The notes under the pieces: generated by a model | What the model was told of the DNA's origin: nothing | Seen by the model: the letters and a program-made list of their open reading frames with translations, nothing else | Database searches by the model: none | Source: an uncultured Clostridia bacterium | GTDB lineage: Bacteria > Bacillota > Clostridia > Christensenellales > Borkfalkiaceae | Assembly (NCBI GenBank): GCA_944372515.1 | Contig: CALVZM010000046.1 | Span: 50,453 to 99,297 of the forward strand | DNA length: 48,845 nt | Reading direction: 5' to 3' | Translations under genes and position numbers: made by a program | Shown here: one piece after another, positions 1-7,540 of the stretch | Numbering within the stretch: the first letter of the stretch is position 1 | Layout: every line of letters starts with the position of its first letter

Positions 1-626
1 TTGCGGAAGGACTTGCCCACTTGCCCGATGCCGAAGGGCACTTTGAGACGGGAAGCGCGCTGGACGTTGAGGAAGTTGACGAAGATGCCCTGTGCCGTTT
101 CGGGGCGGAGATAGACCGTGCTCGCGCTGTCCTCCGTTACCCCCTGGAAGGTCTTGAACATGAGGTTGAATTTGCGGATGGAAGTAAATTCCGACTTGCC
201 GCAGACGGGGCAGGGGATCTTATGCTCGGCGATAAAGGCTTCGAGCGCGTCGTTGTCCATGCCCTCCACCTTGACGTTCAGCCCGTGTTTTTCCGCATAG
301 TTTTCCACAAGGTCGTCCGCGCGGTGGCGCGCCTTGCAGTTCTTGCAGTCCATCAAGGGGTCGGAAAACCCGCCCAGATGTCCCGACGCCTTCCAGGTGC
401 GGGGGTTCATCAAAATGGCGCAGTCCACGCCTGTATTGAGTTTGTTTTCTTGAATGAACTTTTTCCACCAGGCTTTTTTCACGTTGTTTTTGAGTTCCAC
501 GCCCAAGGGACCGTAGTCCCAGGTGTTGGCAAGTCCGCCGTAGATCTCGCTTCCGGGGAAGATGAATCCCCTGTTCTTGCAAAGTGCGGTGAGTTTTTCC
601 ATGGTAACGGCTCTTTTTTCCGCCAT
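1..626 (-). CDS. glyS: Glycyl-tRNA synthetase, alpha2 type (N-terminal 208 residues, runs off the window)
   Basis: Class II aminoacyl-tRNA synthetase that charges tRNA-Gly. Only the N-terminal part is present; the frame is open to base 1. The protein begins [12 protein letters not shown]. Residues 29-42 carry the family motif [14 protein letters not shown], and residues 174-185 carry the catalytic-core motif [12 protein letters not shown]. Two CxxC pairs at about residues 94-97 and 139-142 form the zinc-binding insert of this single-chain type, which is unrelated to the alpha2beta2 GlyQ/GlyS enzyme. The start at 626 follows an AGGAG site seven bases upstream. A perfect-spacing promoter lies 90 bases upstream. 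I see no T-box in the leader, only a small TTTCCCG/CGGGAAA hairpin (640-657) abutting the ribosome binding site. It is divergent from fhs. Confidence 0.95.
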   Translation of the reverse strand, partial: MAEKRAVTMEKLTALCKNRGFIFPGSEIYGGLANTWDYGPLGVELKNNVKKAWWKKFIQENKLNTGVDCAILMNPRTWKASGHLGGFSDPLMDCKNCKARHRADDLVENYAEKHGLNVKVEGMDNDALEAFIAEHKIPCPVCGKSEFTSIRKFNLMFKTFQGVTEDSASTVYLRPETAQGIFVNFLNVQRASRLKVPFGIGQVGKSFR

Positions 627-714
627 AATATCGATCTCCTTTCCCGTCTGCGGGAAATATTTTTTTCTTTCCTTGTAAAAAATGCCCGCGTCCGAAAGGG
701 GACGGGATAAAAGT

Positions 715-743
715 ATTATATATTTTTTCCGTCCGTAAGTCAA
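715..743 (-). promoter_or_regulatory. Sigma-A type promoter of glyS
   Basis: On the minus strand TTGACT (743-738) and TATAAT (720-715) are separated by 17 bases, about 90 bases before the glyS start codon. Confidence 0.8.
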
Positions 744-860
744 ACACATTGCCGCGGGTATGCGCAAATATTACCCGTAAAATTTTTTTTGCCGCGCGGC
801 GGGCGGCTGCCGCACCCCGTTTTCCCGACGGGACTTCTTGCGGGAAGGGGAGAAAAGGGC

Positions 861-889
861 TTTACATTTTCGCCGATTCGCGGTATAAT
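861..889 (+). promoter_or_regulatory. Sigma-A type promoter of fhs
   Basis: TTTACA (861-866), 17-base spacer, TATAAT (884-889). The predicted transcript has a leader of about 108 bases. The 377-base gap between glyS and fhs holds this promoter and the divergent glyS promoter; no other element was recognised there. Confidence 0.75.
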
Positions 890-1003
890 ATCAAAGAGAA
901 TGAAATTTTTTTTACGCAAGAAGGGCAAACTTTCCCGCACCGCGCGCTCCCGTGCGGTCGGCGCGGTTTTTTCAAGCCCGGAAAAAGGAGGTCGTTGCAG
1001 GTC

Positions 1004-2656
1004 ATGTTGAGCGATATAGAAATTGCAGAGAGCGTGCAGCCAAAGGACATACGGGAAGTCGCCGCGGAACTCGGGCTCGGCGGGGACGAGATCTCTCCCT
1101 ACGGCAGGTATAAGGCAAAGATCGACGTTCCGCCCGCAGGCAGGCAGGGCAAACTCATTCTGGTTACCGCCATCAACCCCACCGCTTCGGGCGAGGGAAA
1201 GACGACCGTTTCCATCGGGCTTGCCGACGGCATGCGCCGCATCGGCAAAAAAGTGTGTCTTGCCCTGCGCGAACCCTCCTTGGGTCCCGTGTTCGGCATC
1301 AAGGGCGGCGCGGCGGGCGGCGGCTATGCGCAGGTCATCCCCATGGCGGACATCAATCTGCACTTCACGGGCGATCTGCATGCCATCACGTCGGCGAACA
1401 ATCTGCTCTGCGCCCTCGTGGACAACCATATCTTCCGCGGCAACGGACTGAAAATCGACCCGCGGCATATTTTCTTCCATCGCTGTATGGACATGAACGA
1501 CCGCAGCCTCACCAACATCACGATCGGGCAGAAGGGGCGGGGCGCCGAGCGGGAAGAGCATTTCGACATCACCGCCGCAAGCGAAGTCATGGCGATCCTT
1601 TGCCTCGCCCGCGACTACCGCGATCTCAAAGAACGGCTGGGCGGCATCATCGTGGGACTGAATACGGACGGGGAATATGTCTTTGCGCGGGACATCCCGG
1701 GCGCGGTCGGGTCCATGGCGGTATTGCTGAAAGACGCCCTGCAACCCAACCTGGTGCAGACGCTCGAAGGCACGCCCGCCATCGTGCACGGCGGACCGTT
1801 CGCCAACATCGCGCACGGCTGCAATTCCGTCCGCGCAACCTATGCCGCCATGCGCCTTGCCGATTATGCCGTAACCGAAGCGGGCTTCGGCGCCGATCTC
1901 GGGGCGGAAAAATTCCTGGACGCCAAGTGCCGCATTGCGGGCATCGAGCCGTCCGCCGTCGTCATCGTGGCGACGGTCAAGGCGCTGAAACTGCACGGCG
2001 GCGCGGAAAAATCCACGCTTTCCGAAGAAAATCTTACCGCATTGGCGGGGGGCATGCCCAACCTTTTCAAGCATATCGAAAATATGCAGCAAGTCTATAA
2101 AAAGCCCGTCGTCGTCGCGATGAACCGCTTTGAAAGCGACACGCCCGCGGAGATACAATACGTCATCGACGAAGTGGAAAAACGCGGCGTGCAGGCGATA
2201 TTTACTGACGTATTCACCCAAGGCGGCAAGGGTGGCGAAGCGCTCGCCCGCGCCGTCGTTGCGGCGTGCGACCTTCCTTCCGCCTTGCAGTATGCCTATG
2301 CTTTGGACTCGTCCGTGCAGGAAAAGATCGCAGGGGTGGCGACCCGCGTCTACGGGGCGGACGGCGTGGACTATGCGCCCGCCGCGCTGGAAAGCATCGC
2401 TCGCATCGAGGCGCGCGGATTCGGGCATCTGCCCGTGATCATCGCCAAGACGCAATATTCCCTTTCCGACGACGAAAAACTCCTGTCCCGCCCGACGGGT
2501 TTCCGCATCCGGGTACGGGACGTCGTCTTAAAAGGCGGCGCGGGGTTCATTGTCGTCATTGCAGGTAAGATCATGCTCATGCCCGGTCTTTCCGCCCACC
2601 CTTCCGCCGAGCGGATCTCCCTTGACGACGACGGAAATATCCATGGTCTGAGTTGA
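1004..2656 (+). CDS. fhs: Formate-tetrahydrofolate ligase
   Basis: Makes 10-formyltetrahydrofolate from formate, tetrahydrofolate and ATP, feeding one-carbon units to purine synthesis and, in acetogens, the Wood-Ljungdahl methyl branch. The 550-residue length fits the family. The ATP-binding loop SGEGKTT is at about residues 62-68, followed by EPSLGPVFGIKGG and the conserved stretch ending DINLHFTGD at about 90-124. The frame is open far upstream to 749, but the start at 1004 is chosen because an AAAGGAGG site ends 12 bases before it and the promoter at 861-889 lies downstream of the upstream candidate starts. The stop is followed within 17 bases by the palindrome block. No classical terminator separates it from glnS. 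Confidence 0.95.
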   Translation: MLSDIEIAESVQPKDIREVAAELGLGGDEISPYGRYKAKIDVPPAGRQGKLILVTAINPTASGEGKTTVSIGLADGMRRIGKKVCLALREPSLGPVFGIKGGAAGGGYAQVIPMADINLHFTGDLHAITSANNLLCALVDNHIFRGNGLKIDPRHIFFHRCMDMNDRSLTNITIGQKGRGAEREEHFDITAASEVMAILCLARDYRDLKERLGGIIVGLNTDGEYVFARDIPGAVGSMAVLLKDALQPNLVQTLEGTPAIVHGGPFANIAHGCNSVRATYAAMRLADYAVTEAGFGADLGAEKFLDAKCRIAGIEPSAVVIVATVKALKLHGGAEKSTLSEENLTALAGGMPNLFKHIENMQQVYKKPVVVAMNRFESDTPAEIQYVIDEVEKRGVQAIFTDVFTQGGKGGEALARAVVAACDLPSALQYAYALDSSVQEKIAGVATRVYGADGVDYAPAALESIARIEARGFGHLPVIIAKTQYSLSDDEKLLSRPTGFRIRVRDVVLKGGAGFIVVIAGKIMLMPGLSAHPSAERISLDDDGNIHGLS

Positions 2657-2672
2657 GCGTGAGCCCGTTAAA

Positions 2673-3169
2673 CGCGGGCATGCCCCGCATGGGATTTTCA
2701 AGGGACGTTGTTCCTTGAACGGGGCTTGTAAGGGGCGGCGCCCCTTACAAAAGAAATAAAATTTTGGAAATCGGAATAAAGTTCCGCACCGATCGCCCGA
2801 CGGGCGATAACATGGGTTTCCAAAGGGGTATGCCCCTTTGGCGAGGGCGCGGGAGCGGCGTTCCCGCATAAAATAAGCCTTTGGACGGCGAAGCGAATGC
2901 TTCGCGCAAAATCGCCCGACGGGCGATAACATGGGATTTTCAAGGGACGTTGTTCCTTGAACGGGGCTTGTAAGGGGCGGCGCCCCTTACGAAAGAAATA
3001 AGCCTTTTGAAATCGGAATAAAGTTCCGCACCGATCGCCCGACGGGCGATAAGCCGCAAGGCACAGTCTTGCCTGAGCGTTCGGGAAGAAACGGAGGGCG
3101 CCGCCCTCCGGACCACCCGCGAAGGGACAATGTCCCTTTCGACACCCGCGTTGCGCGGCAGGGCGCCGC
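2673..3169. repeat. Block 1: mosaic array of short palindromes between fhs and glnS
   Basis: About 17 short inverted repeats follow one another, each with 6-8 base arms and a 2-5 base loop. Examples: 2673-2688 (CGCGGGCATGCCCCGC), 2699-2717 (CAAGGGAC/GTTCCTTG), 2728-2748 (GTAAGGGGC/GCCCCTTAC), 2772-2786 (CGGAA/TTCCG), 2792-2808 (ATCGCCC/GGGCGAT), 2820-2841 (CCAAAGGGG/CCCCTTTGG), 2849-2867 (GCGGGA/TCCCGC), 2888-2905 (GCGAAGC/GCTTCGC), 3056-3072 (GCAAGGC with GTCTTGC), 3093-3109 (GGAGGGC/GCCCTCC) and 3121-3140. No convincing gene lies in this 545-base gap, although open frames run through it on the minus strand. The same words recur at 45.2 and 48.6 kb. I do not recognise a named repeat family. 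Confidence 0.8.
2689..3051. repeat. Long direct repeat inside block 1 (two copies of about 120 bases)
   Basis: Bases 2689-2809 and 2931-3051 are nearly identical at a constant offset of 242. Each copy carries the CAAGGGAC, TAAGGGGC, CGGAATAAAGTTCCG and ATCGCCCGACGGGCGAT words in the same order. This points to a recent duplication or insertion of a multi-word segment. Confidence 0.8.
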
Positions 3170-3201
3170 CGAACAGTCTGAAAACAACGGAGAATGATAT
3201 C

Positions 3202-4842
3202 ATGACAGAAATCGAAACGACCAATTTCATCGAACAGATCGTCAAAGAGGACCTCGAAGAGGGAAAAGTCGGCGGGGTGCAGACCCGCTTCCCGCCCGAG
3301 CCGAACGGGTATCTGCACATCGGGCACGTCAAGAGCATGCTCGTCAATTTCGGCACGGCGCTCAAATTCGGCGGCAAGTGCAACCTCTTTTTCGACGATA
3401 CCAATCCTTCCAAGGAAAAGACCGAGTTCGTCGACGCCATCCGTCGGGACATCGAATGGGTGGGGTATCGCTGGGCGAAGGAAGTGTATGCTTCCGACTT
3501 TTTCGACGTCATCTATGACTATGCCGAAAAACTCATCCACATGGGCAAGGCGTTCGTGTGCGACCTCTCCGCCGAGGAGATCTCCGCTTCGCGCGGCACG
3601 CTCACCGAGCCTGGTAAAGAGAGTCCGTACCGCAACCGCACGGCGGAAGAAAATCTGCGGCTCTTCCGCGAGATGAAGGCGGGCAAATATCCCGACGGCA
3701 GTAAGTGTCTGCGCGCCAAGATCGACATGGCGTCCCCCAACATCAACCTGCGCGACCCCGTCATCTACCGCATCCTGCGCGCCACCCATCACCGCACGGG
3801 GGACAAGTGGTGCATCTATCCCATGTACGATTACGCGCACCCCATCTGCGACTATCTCCAAGGCGTTACCCATTCGCTCTGCACGCTGGAATTTGAAGAT
3901 CACCGTCCGCTCTATGATTGGGTGGGCATCACGCTTGGTTTTTCTCCCAAACCCCGCCAGATCGAATTTGCCCGCCTGAACATCACCAACACCGTGATGA
4001 GCAAGCGTTACCTCAAAAAACTCGTCGAGCAGGGGCTGGTGCACGGCTGGGACGATCCGCGCATGCCGACCATTGCGGGACTGCGCAACCGCGGCATCCC
4101 GCCCAAGGCGCTTTTGTCGTTCTGCGCGGCGGCGGGGATCTGCAAGGCGGATTCCGTCTGCGAACAGAGTTATCTGGAACATTTCGTGCGCGATGAGTTG
4201 AACGCATCCGCCGAGCGCGCAATGGCGGTCGTGCATCCTCTGAAAATGACGATCGTCAATTATGAAGGGGAAGAGGAAACGGAGTTTGCCGTCAATCCCA
4301 CGCTGGAAAATTCCCCCGTGCGCAAGATTCTTTTCGGTAAAAATCTGTACATCGAGGAAGAGGACTTCTCCCTCGCCCCGCCGCCCAAATATAACCGTCT
4401 CAAAGAGGGGGGATATGTGCGGCTCAAAGGGGCATATATCGTCCGCTGCGACGAAGTTGTCAAAGACGGGGAGGGGAACGTCGTCGAGGTGCGCTGCACT
4501 TATATCCCCGAAAGCCGTTCCAACCACGACACCAGCGGGCTGAAAGTCCGCGGCACCATCCATTGGGTCAACGCCGACCGCTGCGTGGACGCGGTGGTGA
4601 AAAATTATGAATGCCTTTTGAATGACGCCGCCTATGACGGACAGGATTTCGACGAGCGCATGAACCGCGAAAGCGAAAAGGTCATCGAAGGGGTCAAAGC
4701 CGAACCCTACCTCGCCGCCGCGGCGGACGGCACGCCCTTCCAACTCCTGCGCACGGCGTATTATAAGAAGTGCACCGAAGCAAACGGCAAACTCTGCCTC
4801 TCCTTCATCGTGTCCATGAAAGACAGTTATAAAAAATCATAA
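3202..4842 (+). CDS. glnS: Glutaminyl-tRNA synthetase
   Basis: Class I synthetase that charges tRNA-Gln directly. At 546 residues it matches the bacterial GlnRS size. The ATP-binding signature PPEPNGYLHIGH is at residues 31-42 (HIGH 39-42), and the KMSKS-loop equivalent VMSKR is at 265-269. The TRFPPEPNGYLHIGHVKS context and the fused anticodon-binding beta-barrels favour GlnRS over GluRS. The start at 3202 has a GGAG site nine bases upstream. The frame extends upstream into the palindrome block, but those codons are not credible coding sequence. I find no good promoter between fhs and glnS, so transcription probably reads through the palindrome array from fhs. A strong terminator follows. 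Confidence 0.95.
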   Translation: MTEIETTNFIEQIVKEDLEEGKVGGVQTRFPPEPNGYLHIGHVKSMLVNFGTALKFGGKCNLFFDDTNPSKEKTEFVDAIRRDIEWVGYRWAKEVYASDFFDVIYDYAEKLIHMGKAFVCDLSAEEISASRGTLTEPGKESPYRNRTAEENLRLFREMKAGKYPDGSKCLRAKIDMASPNINLRDPVIYRILRATHHRTGDKWCIYPMYDYAHPICDYLQGVTHSLCTLEFEDHRPLYDWVGITLGFSPKPRQIEFARLNITNTVMSKRYLKKLVEQGLVHGWDDPRMPTIAGLRNRGIPPKALLSFCAAAGICKADSVCEQSYLEHFVRDELNASAERAMAVVHPLKMTIVNYEGEEETEFAVNPTLENSPVRKILFGKNLYIEEEDFSLAPPPKYNRLKEGGYVRLKGAYIVRCDEVVKDGEGNVVEVRCTYIPESRSNHDTSGLKVRGTIHWVNADRCVDAVVKNYECLLNDAAYDGQDFDERMNRESEKVIEGVKAEPYLAAAADGTPFQLLRTAYYKKCTEANGKLCLSFIVSMKDSYKKS

Positions 4843-4900
4843 AAACGCGGGCATGCCCCCCTTCAAAATGCGGGCATATCCGTTGTCGGAGAATAAAAAA

Positions 4901-4940
4901 GCCGCGCGGCGCCTTCAAAAAAGGGCGCCGCGCGCTTTTC
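4901..4940 (+). terminator. Rho-independent terminator of glnS
   Basis: A ten-base-pair stem GCGCGGCGCC (4904-4913) / GGCGCCGCGC (4924-4933) is followed by GCTTTTC. Confidence 0.8.
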
Positions 4941-5016
4941 AAAAAAATTTTCCCTTTTTTGCATAGACCGTGCCGAAAGAGGGGCATACTGTTTGGGTAA
5001 GGGAGATAAAAAGCAT

Positions 5017-5613
5017 ATGCAATTCGACAGAACGGAAACATTTTTGAACCTTGCCCGCGGCTTTGCGGGCGAATCGCAGGCAGGCATGCGCTATCAACTC
5101 ATCGCGCAGCAGGCGACGGGACAGGGGTTAAAGACCCTCGCGGACACCATCCGCGCCATTGCCAAGAACGAGACCAATCACGCCCGCATTTTCTTTGAAT
5201 ACATGCAGAAATACGCGGGCAGCACGGACAACGTCGACGTGCACGCGGGCTATCCCTTCCATGCGGGGGATCTTAAAGAAAATCTGCGTCTGGCGTCGCT
5301 CGACGAGCGCGAAGAGGAAGCGCGCATCTATCCCGCTTTTGCGAAAAAGGCAGAGGAAGAAGGATTTGCGGACATTGCGCGTTCCTTCCGTCAGATCGCC
5401 GTCATCGAGAGCAATCATAACATTATTTTCAACTATCTGTATGAAGCGGTCAAGAACGGAACGCTGTACAAGAATGAAACGCCCATGCTGTGGATCTGCT
5501 CGGAGTGCGGATACATGCACACCGCCGAAGAGGCGTGGAAGATCTGCCCCGTCTGCCGTCAGCCGCAGGGCTATGTCGAACTGCATATCCCCTTTCAAAA
5601 GGAGAAACTGTAA
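5017..5613 (+). CDS. rbr: Rubrerythrin
   Basis: Non-haem iron peroxidase that reduces hydrogen peroxide in anaerobes using electrons from rubredoxin. The 198-residue protein has an N-terminal ferritin-like four-helix domain. Its diiron ligands are visible as ESQAGMRY, NETNHARIFFEYM, EREEEARIYPAFA and IESNHN. A C-terminal rubredoxin-like domain carries CxxC pairs at residues 161-164 and 177-180. The ATG at 5017 is preferred over the in-frame TTG at 4993 because a GGGAGA site lies ten bases before it. The last base of its stop codon begins the next small gene. A Fur/PerR-type regulator lies about 1.4 kb downstream, which fits peroxide control, but I see no clear PerR box here. Confidence 0.95.
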   Translation: MQFDRTETFLNLARGFAGESQAGMRYQLIAQQATGQGLKTLADTIRAIAKNETNHARIFFEYMQKYAGSTDNVDVHAGYPFHAGDLKENLRLASLDEREEEARIYPAFAKKAEEEGFADIARSFRQIAVIESNHNIIFNYLYEAVKNGTLYKNETPMLWICSECGYMHTAEEAWKICPVCRQPQGYVELHIPFQKEKL

Positions 5614-5798
5614 TGAAAAACAAGACGAAAAACGCAAAAACGACGCAAAGCGGCAGATGCTGTAACGGCAGCGGCCGCGCACAGAACGGTCAGAGCGGGC
5701 AGAACGCACAGAACGGTCAGAGCGGGCAGAACGCACAGGACTGCCACGGAAAAAGAAGCGGCGGAAGCGGCGCGCGGGCGCAGCACGTAGAGAGATGA
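5613..5798 (+). CDS. Small Gln/Gly/Asn-rich protein, 61 residues, unknown
   Basis: The ATG overlaps the last base of the rubrerythrin stop (TAATG) and has an AAAGGAG site upstream. The product is basic and low in complexity, with a Cys pair near residue 16 and two copies of the nonapeptide QNGQSGQNA. The repeat is also exact in the DNA: a 27-base unit occurs twice in tandem at 5681-5734. Its stop overlaps the start of the next small gene as ATGA. I recognise no domain. The ribosome binding site and coupling on both sides argue that it is translated; the low complexity is the reason for caution. Confidence 0.5.
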   Translation: MKNKTKNAKTTQSGRCCNGSGRAQNGQSGQNAQNGQSGQNAQDCHGKRSGGSGARAQHVER

Positions 5799-5947
5799 CG
5801 GCGCCGAAAAAGGGCGGTAAAACGCCGCGCAAAAAACCCTTTATCCCGGACATGCGTTCGGCGGCGGACGCCGAGGGGAGTTATACGGGCGTGCCGCAGA
5901 AAAAGCCTTTCGGCGCTTCGCCCGTGCAGGACGCGGACGATCTGTAA
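5795..5947 (+). CDS. Small basic/acidic protein, 50 residues, ending PVQDADDL
   Basis: The frame runs from an ATG overlapping the previous stop by four bases (ATGA) to the TAA at 5945-5947. The N-terminus is basic (PKKGGKTPRKKPF), the middle reads EGSYTGVPQ, and the C-terminus is acidic, ending PVQDADDL. The GSYTGV and PVQDADDL segments look like a conserved signature of short clostridial proteins, but that is an impression I could not check by a search. It is probably made by translational coupling from the rubrerythrin message. Confidence 0.55.
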   Translation: MTAPKKGGKTPRKKPFIPDMRSAADAEGSYTGVPQKKPFGASPVQDADDL

Positions 5948-5960
5948 AACGGCATAAACT

Positions 5961-5998
5961 TTTTAAGGACGGGATTCTCACGAATACCGTCCTTAAAA
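5961..5998. repeat. Twelve-base inverted repeat downstream of the small genes
   Basis: TTTTAAGGACGG (5961-5972) and CCGTCCTTAAAA (5987-5998) form a perfect stem with a 14-base loop. No T-run follows on the plus strand, so it is at best an atypical terminator. The 397-base gap 5948-6344 also holds an orphan minus-strand promoter and the trmL promoter; otherwise it is AT-rich and appears non-coding. Confidence 0.6.
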
Positions 5999-6081
5999 AA
6001 AATGAGAAAAAATATGGGTAGTGTAAGCAAAAGAAAGATATCGTCAAAAAATCGCTATGTTTTTATCCGATAATTGCGCTT

Positions 6082-6110
6082 ATGATACCATAAAAGAAGG
6101 GGCTTGTCAA
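6082..6110 (-). promoter_or_regulatory. Orphan minus-strand promoter
   Basis: On the minus strand TTGACA (6110-6105) and TATCAT (6087-6082) are separated by 17 bases. No gene with a ribosome binding site lies downstream on that strand. A transcript would begin near 6075 and run antisense towards the 50-residue gene. Confidence 0.55.
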
Positions 6111-6180
6111 CCGTTTGATTGTCCTAATTTTTGAGTAATTTGTCTTTTTTTGAAAAATTTGCGCCCGCACGGCGCTTTTC

Positions 6181-6209
6181 TTGCCATTTTTTCGGCTTTG
6201 TATTATAAT
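6181..6209 (+). promoter_or_regulatory. Sigma-A type promoter of trmL
   Basis: TTGCCA (6181-6186), 17-base spacer, TATAAT (6204-6209). Confidence 0.7.
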
Positions 6210-6344
6210 AAAAACCGACGCGCGGGGAAGGGGAGATCTTTTCCGTCCGGCAAGAGGCGCTCTCTCGCTTTCCGCGCAGTTTTTACCCGTTCGTGCGGCG
6301 GAAGAAAAAATCTTTGTTCCGCGCACAAAAAGGAGAGTTTTCCC

Positions 6345-6839
6345 GTGTTCAACATCGTTCTCGTGGAGCCGGAGATCCCGCAGAATACCGGCAACATCGT
6401 GCGCACCTGCGCGGCGACGGGCTGCCGGCTGCACCTTGTGCGCCCGCTGGGCTTTTCCGTGTCCGATAAATACTTAAAGCGCGCGGGGCTCGATTATTGG
6501 CACTATGTGGACATTACATATTATGATTCCCTTGCCGATTTTTTGCAGAAAACGGAAGGGGCGCGCCGCTTTTTCTTCACGTCCAAGGGTCGTCGCGCGC
6601 ACAGCGCGGCGGCGTTCCGCGCGGGAGATTTTCTCGTGTTCGGCAAGGAGACGGCGGGACTGCCCGAAGAACTCCTGCACGGGCAGGAAGCCTTTTGCGT
6701 GCGCATTCCCATGCGCGAAGGGGTGCGCTGCCTCAACCTCTCCAACGCCGTCGCCGTGGCGGTATACGAGGCGTTCCGCCAGAACGACTATGCCGGGCTG
6801 ACCGCCGCGGGGGAGTTGCACCGCCTGCATTGGGATTGA
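6345..6839 (+). CDS. trmL: tRNA (cytidine/uridine-34-2'-O)-methyltransferase
   Basis: SPOUT-fold methyltransferase that 2'-O-methylates the wobble base of leucine tRNAs using S-adenosylmethionine. The 164-residue protein opens MFNIVLVEPEIPQNTGNIVRTC, with the hallmark PEIPQNTGN at residues 9-17. The SAM-knot motifs FGKETAGLPEE and the RIPM..VRCLNLSNAVAV segment follow towards the C-terminus. The start is a GTG at 6345, selected because AGGAGA ends eight bases before it and the family begins at this point. Upstream in-frame ATGs lie before or inside the promoter region. Confidence 0.93.
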   Translation: MFNIVLVEPEIPQNTGNIVRTCAATGCRLHLVRPLGFSVSDKYLKRAGLDYWHYVDITYYDSLADFLQKTEGARRFFFTSKGRRAHSAAAFRAGDFLVFGKETAGLPEELLHGQEAFCVRIPMREGVRCLNLSNAVAVAVYEAFRQNDYAGLTAAGELHRLHWD

Positions 6840-6908
6840 GCGCCGCCTTTTTCTTACTCCCGAAAAACCCTTCTTTCATAAAATCCCCGTTTTTCCGCCT
6901 TGAATGTC

Positions 6909-6938
6909 TTGACAAGGGGGCTTTTTTTCTGTTATAAT
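6909..6938 (+). promoter_or_regulatory. Promoter of the Fur/PerR-family gene
   Basis: TTGACA (6909-6914), 18-base spacer, TATAAT (6933-6938). Just downstream TGTC (6938-6941) and GACA (6952-6955) form a weak dyad that might be an autoregulatory site. Confidence 0.7.
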
Positions 6939-6980
6939 GTCTGCTATATAGGACAGAGTATTGTTATTGGAGAAAAAATC

Positions 6981-7397
6981 ATGTTGCAGAGGCAGACGAG
7001 ACAGAAGCAGATCATTCTGGAAGCGTTACCCAAACTCAATCATCCGACGGCGACGGCGGTCTACGAATACATTCACGGGGAGCATCCGACCGTTTCCCGC
7101 GCGACCGTTTTCCGCGTACTCAAACAGGCGGAAGAGAACGGGCGCATCATGCGGCTGAGTTTTGCGGGGGGCGAGGATCGCTTCGACCATAATCCCGCGC
7201 CGCACTATCATGTGCGCTGCGTCCGCTGCGGCAAGGTGTGCGATGTCAAAATGCCCTTTTTGTACGGGCTGGAAGAGGCGGTGGAGGATGCCGACGGATT
7301 TGTTTTGCAGACGCACGACATCGAATTCAAGGGCATCTGTCCTCTCTGCCGTGCGGCGGCGACGGACGGCGGAAAGAGCGCTTGCCGCATCGATTGA
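6981..7397 (+). CDS. Fur-family metal-dependent repressor, PerR-like
   Basis: DNA-binding repressor of the Fur superfamily, 138 residues. The N-terminal winged helix includes HPTVSRATVFRVLKQAEENG. The dimer domain has the metal-site region EDRFDHNPAPHYH. Two CxxC pairs at residues 80-83 and 120-123 match the structural zinc site of PerR/Fur proteins. The Asp in RFDHN and the HYH cluster resemble the peroxide-sensing site of PerR, and the nearby rubrerythrin supports that reading. Fur or a related sensor cannot be excluded. The start has a TTGGAG site and the gene has its own promoter and terminator. Confidence 0.85.
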   Translation: MLQRQTRQKQIILEALPKLNHPTATAVYEYIHGEHPTVSRATVFRVLKQAEENGRIMRLSFAGGEDRFDHNPAPHYHVRCVRCGKVCDVKMPFLYGLEEAVEDADGFVLQTHDIEFKGICPLCRAAATDGGKSACRID

Positions 7398-7478
7398 CCG
7401 TCTTGCGGGCGGCGCTTTGCGGCGTTCGGGTTTGTCAAAAATATACGCAATAAATCGGCGGTTTTTTGCCGCGTTTCC

Positions 7479-7510
7479 ACCCGTTCCGCTCGGAACGGGT
7501 CTGTTTTTTT
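7479..7510 (+). terminator. Terminator of the Fur/PerR-family gene
   Basis: A nine-base-pair stem ACCCGTTCC / GGAACGGGT with loop GCTC is followed by CTGTTTTTTT. Confidence 0.85.
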
Positions 7511-7540
7511 CTTAAAATGTCATAAAAAATAATTACATCG

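Noticed and set aside
627-714. T-box leader for glyS
   Set aside because: The 5' leader is only about 80 bases and lacks the T-box sequence and a specifier stem.
740-2455. 571-codon minus-strand frame over fhs
   Set aside because: Shadow of fhs, with no ribosome binding site and a composition typical of an antisense frame.
2657-3170. CRISPR array
   Set aside because: There is no constant repeat with unique spacers. The units are many different palindromes with partly repeated spacers, and no cas genes are present.
2657-3170. Insertion sequence remnant
   Set aside because: No transposase fragment, no paired terminal repeats and no target-site duplication could be seen.
2698-4743. 681-codon open frame on the minus strand across glnS and block 1
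   Set aside because: It is the antisense shadow of glnS, which has unmistakable family motifs; GC-rich codon use keeps the opposite strand open. The tail only translates the palindromes.
4959-4990. Rubrerythrin promoter TTGCAT/CATACT
   Set aside because: The 20-base spacer and poor -10 make it too weak to list; another control or read-through is possible.
5841-6047. Minus-strand 68-codon frame downstream of the orphan promoter
   Set aside because: It starts at TTG without a ribosome site, and its second half is antisense to the 50-residue gene.
6002-6073. 24-codon frame MRKNMGSVSKRK... after the small genes
   Set aside because: No ribosome binding site, and it lies in AT-rich intergenic sequence; likely chance.
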